Positions 55,325 to 64,000 of a stretch of 64,000 bases of DNA are shown piece after piece. The stretch lies in assembly GCA_960531495.1 (NCBI GenBank), contig OY482851.1:25964533-26028532 (forward strand), given 5' to 3'. Both the position numbers and the translations under genes were made by a program. The first letter of the stretch is position 1, and every line of letters starts with the position of its first letter. The notes beneath the pieces were generated by a model. That model saw nothing but the letters and a program-made list of their open reading frames with translations, was not told the DNA's origin and made no database searches. This DNA comes from Zeus faber (lineage: Eukaryota; Chordata; Actinopteri; Zeiformes; Zeidae).

Positions 55325-56382
55325 ATGGCTCCTCCCGTGGCGGTGTCGCCGCTCATCAAGGTCTGTGTTGTACGGCTCCGGACGGATACGGGCTGTGGTC
55401 TGGTCTGGGTCCTTGTGCCTGTGCATTTTATTTGTGGAGATCGGCGGCCGCCGAGCGAACGCCAACAACGCCGATGCGAGGCCGCTGGTGTGAGGCGCAG
55501 GCAGATCCGTTCGGACGGGGGCTGTGAAAATGATAACGCGGTCATGTTTGTTTTCATGTGAAACTGTGTGAACACGTTGCGCCAGACGACACTTCACGCT
55601 CTATACTTACTATTCACCTTGTATAGAATATACAATCGCGATGCTCTGCAATAGTAATAAATATAAACAATATGTAATAAACAACAAAACAATATTTGGC
55701 CTGTGCGTCGTATCGCAATTGCACGTTTTACTGTTTCGATTTTTGTATTTTTAGGCTATTTGTGTATATTTGGGAATTTGTTTTATTTTAACTTACATTT
55801 TTATTCTATTTTATAAATATTTTGTTCAGCTGCTAAGCTTTTTATTTCATTTTCTTTTTTTTTTTAAATGCTAATTGCCTTTTATAGAAACGCGCCAACC
55901 TCATCATAACAAATTCCTGGTGTGTGTAAATGGACCTGACCTAATTGTGATTAAAGCTGGAGCAATCAGCAGATGGCTCTAATGTATTGACAAAGAACAT
56001 TTATAATAAGTTGACTAGACAAGTGCACTGTGGTTAGAACACGATTCCATTATAACCCTTACTTACCTGCCATTCATTTGCTTTAATTGCAGACAGCAAG
56101 GTATTCAGCCTTGATTTTTGGCATCATCTATGGCAAAAGGAGATATGGTGAGTTAATTCATCTTCATTTACCATGGCAACAGTGTCAAATCTGTTGATGT
56201 GATGTGTAGATGTGGCACACAATCCATTATTTGTGTATTCTAATTAAACTGTCAGCATGTGAAAACATTATCAGACCTTTTGTCTCCCTGGATCAGCATG
56301 ATACTTTTGAACCTGCCAATAGTAAAGTGAAAGTATTTCTTTCTTCTAAAGTAAAAGTGCAAATAGCTTGAGACACACACAC

Positions 56383-56422
<40 letters not shown>

Positions 56423-59400
56423 TACTCACAAAAAGTGAGGGATATTTGGCTTACGGGTGAAATTTATGGAAAATGTAAAAAGTTCACGTTACAGTGATAT
56501 TATATCATGAAAGTAGGGCATTTAAGTAGAAGCATGCAATGGTGATTTCCTCATCTCAAACAATTGATTGAAACAAAAGCCAACAACAGTGGTGGGTATA
56601 CCACAACAAAAAATGTCAATGTCTCAATAACTTGTCATGTGCCCTTGAGTATCAATTACAGCTTGACAACGACGTCTCATGCTGTTCACAAGTCGACTTA
56701 TTGTCTGCTGAGGCCTGGCACCCCGCTCTTCTTGAAGGGCGGCCCTCAGGTCATTGAGGTTCCTGGGTACAGAGTTACGAGCCTCTACACGGCGACTCAG
56801 CTGATCCCATAGGTTTTCTATGGGATTCAGGTCTGGAGAAAGTGCAGGCCACTCCATTTGAGGTGCCCCAGTCTCCAGCAGCCGTTCCCTGATGATGCGA
56901 CCTTGATGAGCTGGAGCATTGTCGTCCATGAAGATGAAATGAGGCCTGTGTTGTTCATGCAGGGGCACAATGACTGGATTAATGATGTTATTCATGTAGT
57001 ATGGGCTTGTCACTGTACCATTCAAAGTTTAGGGCAGTTCTGTATTGACTTGACACACCTGCCCACACTGTAACACCACCACCAAAGGCTCGTCTGGTGA
57101 CAACAGTGGCTGATGCATAACGCTCTCCTTGACGTCTCCAACATCGTTGGCGGCCATCTTTTCTGCTCAACGTGAATCGACTTTCATCAGAGAACAGCAC
57201 TGAGGCCACTGGTCCCTCGTCCAGCGTAAATGCTCCCTGGCCCGTGCAAGACGATGATGCCTGTGCCTGGTGGTGTGGTCAGGTTCCCTTGCAGGTCGTC
57301 TTGCACGCAGACCACGCTGATGTCAATGGTTTTGAATGGTCTGACGTGACACTTGGGTGCCTCTCACCTCCCTTAAATGTGCCTGGAGTTGAGTGGCATT
57401 CATAATCTGGTTCTGCAGGGCACTGTTCACAATGAAGCGCTCATCAGTGTGGGATGTGGCCAAAGGACGTCCACTTCTATGCCTTTCTGTGACTCTTCCA
57501 GTCTCTGTATCTCTGTTGCAACCTGCTGATGACACTCTGTGACACTCTAAGCTCAGTGGCCACTTCCCTCTGAGAACATCCTGTTTGAAGCCTCACAATG
57601 GCAGGTACTGTTGATCAGTTGTTAGGTGTCATCTTGGTCTCATGATGTCAAAATGTGAACAGCATGATGAAGAGGACTGTTTAAATACCAATTCTAATTG
57701 AACCAGGAAATGTATTGGTCGATTCATGGATCAAACACTAGTTGTGAATTTTGCCGTTCAGCTCCTTGTTAGAGAACAGCAAGTTGTGCAAAAAGTACTG
57801 AAACATTGAACAGTTGGACATGTGCATTCAAAAGTTTAGAGAAGGTCAATTTAAGTTCACCTGTAAAGGTTATAGTGCATGAAATATCATGAAAAAGTTC
57901 AATATTTGGTCACTCATTTCAGAAAGTGAAACCCATATTATATAGATTCATTACACGTAGAGTGAAATATTTCAAGCCTTTATTTCTTGAAATGTTGATG
58001 ATTGTGGCTAAAGATAATGAAACCCAAAATTCAGTGTCTCAGAAAAATAGAATATTGTGGAAAAAGTACAATATTGGAAAGTCATGGTGCTCCAAATACC
58101 TGCAAAGATTTCCTGAGCCTTGAAATGGTCTCTCAGTCTGGAACAGTAGGCTACACAATCATGGGGAAGACTGCTGACTTGACAGAAGTCCAGAAGACAG
58201 TCATTGACACTCTCCACAAGGAGGGTAAAGCCACAAAAGGTCATTGCTAAAGAAGCTGGTTGTTCACAGAGTGCTGTATCCAAGCATGTTCATAAAGTTG
58301 AGTGGAAGGAAAAAGTGTGGAAGGAAAAGGTGCACCAGCAAAAGGAATAACCGCAGCCTTGAGAGGATTGTCAAGCAAAATCCATTCAAGAATTTGGGGG
58401 AAGCTTCACAAGGAGTGGACTGAGGCTGGAGTCAGCGCATCAAGAGCCACTACGCACAGACGAATCCTAGGTATGGGCTACAAATGTCGCATTCCCTGTG
58501 TCAAGCCACTCCTGAACCAGAGCCAATGTCAGAAGCGTCTTGCCTGGGCTGTGGAGAAAAAGAACTGGACTGTTGATCAGTCCAAAATCCTCTTTTCAAA
58601 TGAAAGTAAATTTGTCAAGTCCTTTGTGAAATCAAGGTCCCAGAGTCTGGAGGAAAAGTAGAGAGGCACAGAATCCACATTGCTTGAAGTCCAGTGTGAA
58701 GCTTCCACAGTCAGTGATGATTTGGGCTGCCGTGTCATCTGCTGGTGTTGGTCCACTGTGTTTTCTGAAGTCCACAGTCAACACAGCCATCTACCAGGAC
58801 ATTTTAGAGCACTTCATGCTTCCTTCTGCTGACAAGCTTTATGGAGATGCTGATTTCATTTTCCAGCAGGACTTGGCACCTGCCCACACTGCCAAAGGTA
58901 CCAAAAGCTGGTTCGATGACCATGGTGTTACTGTGCTTGATTGGCCAGCAAACTTGCCTGATCTGAACCCCATAGAGAATCTATGGGGTATTGTCAAGAG
59001 GAAGATGAGAGACACCAGACCCAACAATGCAGATGACCTGAAGGCTGCTATCAAAGCAACCTGGGCTTCCATTACACCTGAGCAGTGCCACAGGCTGATC
59101 ACCCCCATGCCACGCCGCATTGATGCAGTTATTCATGCAAAAGGAGGCCCAACCAAGAATTGAGTGCATAGAAATGAACATACCTTTCAGAAGCCTGACA
59201 TTTCTGTTTCAAATATCCTTTTTTTTTTTATTGGTCTTTTGTAATATTCTAATTTTCTGACACATAGAATTTTGGGTTTTCATTATTTATAGCCATAATC
59301 ATTAAAATTTCAAGAAATAAAGGCTTGAAATATTTTTACTCTACGTGTAATGAATCTATATAATATATGGATTTCACTTTCTGAGATGAGCGACAAGAAA

Positions 59401-60231
59401 TATTGAACTTTTTTCGTGTGCTTTTTAATTAATGGAACATTACTGGCAGAAGTGGTAGAGTAAAAAGTATATATATTTGCTTTGAAATGTAGTGAAGTAA
59501 AATCTCTGAAAGTCATCATTGGAACCCAGTCAAACTACCTTTGAGCAAGGCACTAAAGTCGGTTTACACTACATAGTTTTGGTTGAGTAGAGAGTTGGGC
59601 TTGTTGCTCTATGAATGTGAAATCTATCTGGAAAACAAACCCAAATTAGAATGAAAGTGGAACAACAATATGCGTAATGATGTTATACCTCTTTGTCCAC
59701 ATAACGGATGTTTTGGAATTGAGCCCATAGTTTCCCTGACTCCTCAGATGAGCTGAAGCCTGTGGCTGCTGAAGAGAGGAGGATCGAGGAGGAGGAGAAA
59801 AAGGTTCGGGAGGAGAAGGAGCGCATCGCCAAGCAGCTGGCTGAAGGTAAATCCCACTCAGCTTTACATCTGCTTGCAGTGCATTCAAACTCTTTATATA
59901 TAGACTTTCCTGATGCGACTATTTCAACTAATTCAATCTGCATTGTATATTGCAAGTATAATTACAATAAGTAAACAATTAGAAAATGTTTTCAGTATTT
60001 ATTTTATGGATGCATCGATATATGCAGTCTGACACCAGGCTGAAATCTTCAGTGTTCAATACAAAAATCTAATGCCAGATTTTATTTTTATTTTTTTACA
60101 CATATCCTAAGAGGAAAAACAAGATAAGTCAATCATAAATAATTAGGAGCTTAACTTGAGATCTGAAAACTCAAATTCCATCATTGCAATTCTTCTTTCT
60201 TTCAGCCTCTGAAGACACTATTCTGAAGTAA
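55325..60231 (+). CDS. atp5me: ATP synthase membrane subunit e
   Basis: Four exons: 55325-55360, 56093-56147, 59748-59846, 60206-60231; 216 bp, 71 aa. The start [12 protein letters not shown] is followed by [20 protein letters not shown] (single membrane helix with the GxxxG-type face), [20 protein letters not shown] (charged helix/coiled coil) and the end SEDTILK, all classic for mitochondrial F1Fo subunit e. The protein sits in the inner membrane, helps ATP synthase dimers form and shapes cristae. The start is a short MAPPV as in other vertebrates. Intron 2 is 3.6 kb because two Tc1 elements occupy it. The poly(A) signal is AATAAA at 60477, about 250 bases past the stop. Confidence 0.95.
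56421..57880 (-). mobile_element. Tc1-like DD34E element (Tc1 copy 3), inactive
   Basis: On the minus strand, transposase pieces appear in order: an N-terminal HTH region ([24 protein letters not shown], about 57490-57600), [12 protein letters not shown] at about 57480, [15 protein letters not shown] near 57180, [10 protein letters not shown] near 57085, and a 133-residue C-terminal frame (57025-56624) with [14 protein letters not shown] and [16 protein letters not shown]. The Asp-to-Glu spacing of 34 fits Tc1. All three catalytic residues are readable, but frameshifts and stops split the gene. Left end CACTACTCACAAAAAGTGAG at about 56421. Confidence 0.88.
57885..59415 (+). mobile_element. 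Tc1-like DD34E element (Tc1 copy 4), inactive
   Basis: Long inverted terminal repeats of nearly 190 bases: 57885-58075 matches the reverse complement of about 59225-59412 (shared blocks AAAAAGTTCAATATTTGGTC-like, AGATTCATTACACGTAGAGT, TTTCAAGCCTTTATTTCTTG). Between them is a transposase with HTH ([13 protein letters not shown]), then a 159-residue C-terminal frame (58684-59163) with [30 protein letters not shown] and [10 protein letters not shown]. Frameshifts near 58120-58350 and 58640-58680 break it, and the first catalytic Asp in the FSDES motif is Asn (FSNESKF, about 58595). Confidence 0.9.
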
Positions 60232-60499
60232 AGCAGGATTGACTCAGTCTTTCGTGTGAAGATTTCCACCTGTTCGTGCAATTTCCCACCTTCCCACCTC
60301 GTCGATCTGCATCGACGTGGTCAAAATGAGGTCCCTCACTCCTCCCAGCTTGTGTTTGCTTGTACTGTTGCTTTTACAGCCTCATTTGGGATCACCAGAC
60401 TAGATATTTATTTGATGTGAGAAATGTTGTTCTGACAAGTTATGAAGTTCATGTTTGTACCTACGGTTACATCATCAATAAATAAATAAAACAAACGTC

Positions 60500-62230
60500 A
60501 TGGTTATTGATGTTTTTGTCTTTATTTTTCTTTGTATTTATCTGTGCACTGATTGTTCTCCTGTACCCCAAATTGAAACAGTCTCACTTTGTGCTGCACG
60601 GTGTAGAATCTGTTATCAAAGGGATACCATGACATTTTAAAGTGAGCTTTTCAGAGAAAAGCCCCAATTTCAAAAGTATCTTCAGCCTCGTGTTGAATCC
60701 CCTTCAAAATGGCGGCACTGGTTGGCAACTCAACCATGAACGTTTTGGTTGTAAACACAGACTGCTACGTTTGCGAACAAGGTCATGACAAATTCTAAAT
60801 GCATGTAGAAACACTCCAGGTGAGGAGAAATGACACAGATGTTTTGACTTACCTTGGCGGAAGGTAGATGGAGTTACGCTGCAGATTTGCCGAGGTGTGC
60901 AAACGGTTCACTTGAAAGAACCACTTGTGGAGGAAGACATCAGACGTCCTGGCTTAAACACTAGAACAAAGCTGACGCAGGGGAGTCCTGAGATAATTCT
61001 GGTGAGCAGGAATTCACCTTATTGAGCCTTTAAACTATGACCCGTGTCTTGGTTCATATCGTTTTAAGGGACGTTTGTGTCAAGGGAGAATATTGTGTTT
61101 CCTTACATTAAATCATTTGCCACGACCTTGCGGGGAGAACCATTTTCCACAACAGGGTCTGTCTCACCCTTTGTTGTTTTGTTTTCAGATTACAGTTGAC
61201 GTAATGTTTTAAGAATGGACGGGACCGAAGACTCGAGAGCCAACATCCCAAGATTGTACTTGTAAGCAACGACTGTGCCAAGAATAGGTCGGCGCTATAA
61301 TGGAAGCGCTTGTCTGGTTCGTGTAAAAACACTCACTCTGGGGTTTGTGAGGTGAGCCTGTCGCAGGTGGGAGGAGTACAGTGGATTACTGAAATTGGAT
61401 TACAAAAATGTGTCGGTTGCAAAATATACAATAAAAATAAAATCACACATCTAGACAACTCCAGTAACATTACTTTTACATTGTCCATAGTAAATAAGTA
61501 AGTCCGCAATTGAGAGATTTCAGATGAACGATGGTAAACAGCGGCGCCCCCCCCCCGTGGCGCTACATAAGACGGCGTAACAAGTGTTGGACACATGTTT
61601 TTCTAAGTTACTTCTGAAGTGTGAGGATTTCGATTTCATGATTCACGACCACACGTGTAATTTGTGTCACTTGCAAATTTTTAAAAGGGGACATTTTAAA
61701 GAGAACTCTTAACACATTTCAGGATGGCCGAAGGAAAATTCAAACCCTATACACAAAGATCCTTTCCCAGGGTGGTTAACTGGAGGACGAGCTGGTCATC
61801 GAGACTAATGGAGATCCTTCAAAATAAACAAATGAATCAACAAGTTTAGGTGCACACTCCATTAAATGACTGAAAACAGACGACTGAGCCCCAGGAGCCA
61901 CTTTAGCCACACTGGCCTTGGGGACTTTTTTGACCATTTGAAAAGCTTGTCTTTTCAACAATGTTAACTCAAACTGAATATGATCTATCTTTTAAATACG
62001 AATCCAAAGTTCCCTCCAAATAGGTATATGAATGTCAGATTACCAAATCGCACAATTATTTGAAAGGTTCTCGCAGGCGGCAGCCCCGTGACATGGAACG
62101 CCTCAAAGACCCGCGTTATGTCATGTCAACATTGTGGTGGGGCTGAGGCGCAGTCACCACATCCTGTCGCCATGTGCCTTCGCACGGCTCTGCAAACAAT
62201 TACATAAAGCCGAGATGCTGTATGCAGAGG
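60500..62230. other. Spacer between atp5me and the retinol-binding gene
   Basis: I see no supported coding region or known repeat here. A poly(C) run lies at about 61545-61557. Confidence 0.5.
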
Positions 62231-62264
62231 GGTGAACAGCTTACAGTGGGGATTTTCGTCAATA

Positions 62265-62349
62265 GGATTAGCGATAGATTTAAACTCTCCATTTAGGTCC
62301 AAGATGTGAAAATAAATCGGCGAGCCGGTCTGCGTCTTGGGTATATAAA
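62265..62349 (+). promoter_or_regulatory. Core promoter of the retinol-binding gene: OTX/CRX site and TATA box
   Basis: GGATTAG at 62265-62271 matches the OTX/CRX homeodomain site (reverse complement CTAATCC), and TATATAAAG begins at 62342. Both lie just upstream of a noncoding first exon (about 62370-62427) ending CTCCAG before a GTAAGG donor. CRX sites are typical of photoreceptor genes; purpurin is expressed there (known), so the pairing is plausible but inferred. Confidence 0.55.
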
Positions 62350-62541
62350 GGTCACCGCCACAGTCTAAAACAAAAGCTTGGGATCCGTACACCTCCTGCA
62401 GCCTCTCCAGCCTCTTCACGCTCCAGGTAAGGTGCTTCTCCCTAAGGGTACCTGTTTCTGAACAATGAATTTCGACGGCTAATCATCCCCGACAGACGTA
62501 CGGAATTGTATTATTATTATTGTTATTATTGTTGTTCCAGG

Positions 62542-63576
62542 ATGGACATGCAAATGTTTGCTTTCGCGGTGGTTTTTCTGGCCTGCGTCGAGCAGAGCCT
62601 GGCCTCCTGCGTGGTGGACAGCTTCACCGTGAAGCAGGACTTTGACCCCGAGAGAGTGAGTACAGGGGGGAAAGAAATAGAAATTCAATGTAAAATAGTG
62701 ATGGAATTAAAAGGAAAACCAGAGTATTGTGTATTCTAGTTAGTATCCTGTAAGGTATGCCATTTCAGTGTGGGATGAGTTTGGATTTATCCATCTCAGT
62801 AGGTAGCAAATTATTTCTACTCACATTTTATATTTTATACTCAACATATTATGCATGTCATTAATAACACATGCTTACTCTTGTCGGGCTTGCAGTACGC
62901 CGGGAAGTGGTACGCTCTGCAGAAGAAGGATCCCGAAGGCCTGTTCCTCCAGGACAACATTTCTGCCGAGTACACCATTGGCGATGACGGTGCCATGGTA
63001 GCCTCCTCCAGGGGCAGGGTCACTCTTTTCGGGTGAGCGCCGACAAACATAACTCGTTGCAATGCCATATTGATTTTAAATATGTCTGAAAGCTAGCACT
63101 ACGCTGTAAAGTTTGTTTCACCGGCGTTTCCTCCCGACCGCAGGTTCTGGGTGGTGTGTGCCGACATGGCCGCCCAGTACTCAGTGCCTGACCCCACCAG
63201 CCCCGGCAAGATGTTCATGAACTACCAGGGCCTGGCCAGCTACCTGTCCAGCGGAGGTAAGCCGTGGTTTAAACACACACACACACACACACACACTCAC
63301 TCACACACACACACACACGCACACTCTAATGTCCACTTTCCTCCTCCCCTCCGTAAAAACCAGGTGATAACTACTGGATCATTGACACCGACTACGACAA
63401 CTACGCCCTGACCTACGCCTGCCGCACTCTGAAGGACGACGGCAGCTGTGATGACGGATACTCCCTGGTCTTCTCTCGCAACCCCCGTGGCCTTGCACTC
63501 CCCATCCAGAGGATCGTCCGCCAGAAACAGGAGGAGATCTGCATGGCCGGACAGTTCGAGCCCGTGCTGCAGTCCG
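62542..63576 (+). CDS. rbp4l: Retinol-binding lipocalin, probably purpurin (rbp4l); last exon beyond the window
   Basis: Coding exons 62542-62655, 62896-63032, 63144-63256 and 63364-63576, the last ending at a phase-1 GTACGT donor. Signal peptide [20 protein letters not shown] then [18 protein letters not shown]. Lipocalin motifs: [20 protein letters not shown] (GxW motif plus the [16 protein letters not shown] signature), and [14 protein letters not shown] (TDY motif). Cysteines in [11 protein letters not shown] and SCDD match RBP disulfides. The protein is a secreted retinol carrier. [17 protein letters not shown] and the photoreceptor-type promoter favour purpurin over serum rbp4; that choice is inference. 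The final exon (QSG.C end) was not found before 64000. A (CA)n run lies in intron 3-4. Confidence 0.8.
63271..63320. repeat. (CA)n microsatellite
   Basis: About 24 CA units with TCACTC interruptions, in the intron before the fourth coding exon of the retinol-binding gene. Confidence 0.95.
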
Positions 63577-64000
63577 GTACGTCCCCGGTCCTGAGATGTT
63601 CCGCTAAATAAATGAAAGCCATTGAATAGTAGGGGATTGAAATGTCCTATAACCAGCTTCCAACAGCAAGGAGTGCAAATGTCAACGTTAAACCCTGGCG
63701 GCAGGTGTAGCAAATATTCACAAGTCGACTGTGATTTTGAATACTACCCAGTAAACACTGATTTGGGCTTATTACACAGCTCGGTGGAATACTCAATTCT
63801 TGCTGACAGCACAGGTTAAAAAAATAAACAAACCAAAAAAGGAATACTTGATTCTGATTGGTTGATAGTAGTAATCAGAGGTCAGTTATCTCTGAATAAT
63901 GATTGCTCACTGATAATAATGACCGCTAACTTTGTTGAGGAAATATATCTTTCTTCGTGAAAGCCCTTAAACTGGGCGTGCTAGTTCTATTATTCCATTT

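Noticed and set aside
55156..55597. Overlapping frames on both strands near the atp5me promoter
   Set aside because: A CpG-rich promoter region with random open frames; only the 12-codon [12 protein letters not shown] start joins correctly to the next exon.
63694..63760. A possible last exon of the retinol-binding gene after CGGCAG at about 63704
   Set aside because: It is in phase and ends in TAA, but it lacks the final cysteine expected of RBP/purpurin and does not resemble the family, so the true last exon is probably outside the window.

Overview
This is a piece of a ray-finned (teleost) fish chromosome. Genes are split by GT-AG introns, introns and spacers are full of fish-type transposon remnants (Tc1/mariner, hAT-like MITEs, a DIRS retroelement) and microsatellites, and the proteins have clear vertebrate families. 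No bacterial operon, CRISPR array or phage signal is present.

Layout, left to right. 1-4.2 kb: a decayed DIRS-type retrotransposon with inverted terminal repeats, carrying a nested repeat and abutting a truncated Tc1 transposase pseudogene. 4.4-7.7 kb (minus): a five-exon gene for a MaoC-like (hotdog-fold) protein whose hydratase active-site motif looks lost. 8.2-10.7 kb (minus): ier3ip1, with a dead Tc1 element in intron 1. 11.5-20.5 kb (minus): smad2, all ten coding exons, including the 90-bp alternative exon 3, and a long 3' UTR with an (AT)n tract. 20.97-32.4 kb (plus): a 21-exon LDL-receptor-family gene (best guess lrp13) that shares a divergent CCAAT-rich promoter region with smad2. 34.5-35.3 kb (plus): a small acidic secreted phosphoprotein of SCPP type. 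38.5-46.6 kb (minus): rchy1 (Pirh2 E3 ubiquitin ligase), nine exons, introns loaded with repeats. 50.3-53.2 kb (plus): kcnv2 (Kv8.2). 55.3-60.2 kb (plus): atp5me, ATP synthase subunit e, with two Tc1 elements side by side in intron 2. 62.4 kb to the end (plus): a retinol-binding lipocalin, probably rbp4l/purpurin, whose last exon lies beyond the window.

The genes are independent transcription units and do not form one pathway. smad2 next to ier3ip1 matches the gene neighbourhood on human chromosome 18q21 (established knowledge). Spliced lengths were checked by reading frame: smad2 467 aa, ier3ip1 82 aa, atp5me 71 aa, rchy1 282 aa, kcnv2 534 aa, the LDLR-family receptor 1356 aa and the MaoC-like protein 355 aa all stay in frame from start to stop.

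The least familiar items are the MaoC-like probable pseudoenzyme, the LDLR-family receptor with a recently duplicated exon module and no NPxY tail motif, the orphan acidic SCPP-like protein, and the DIRS/Tc1 nested structure at the left edge.
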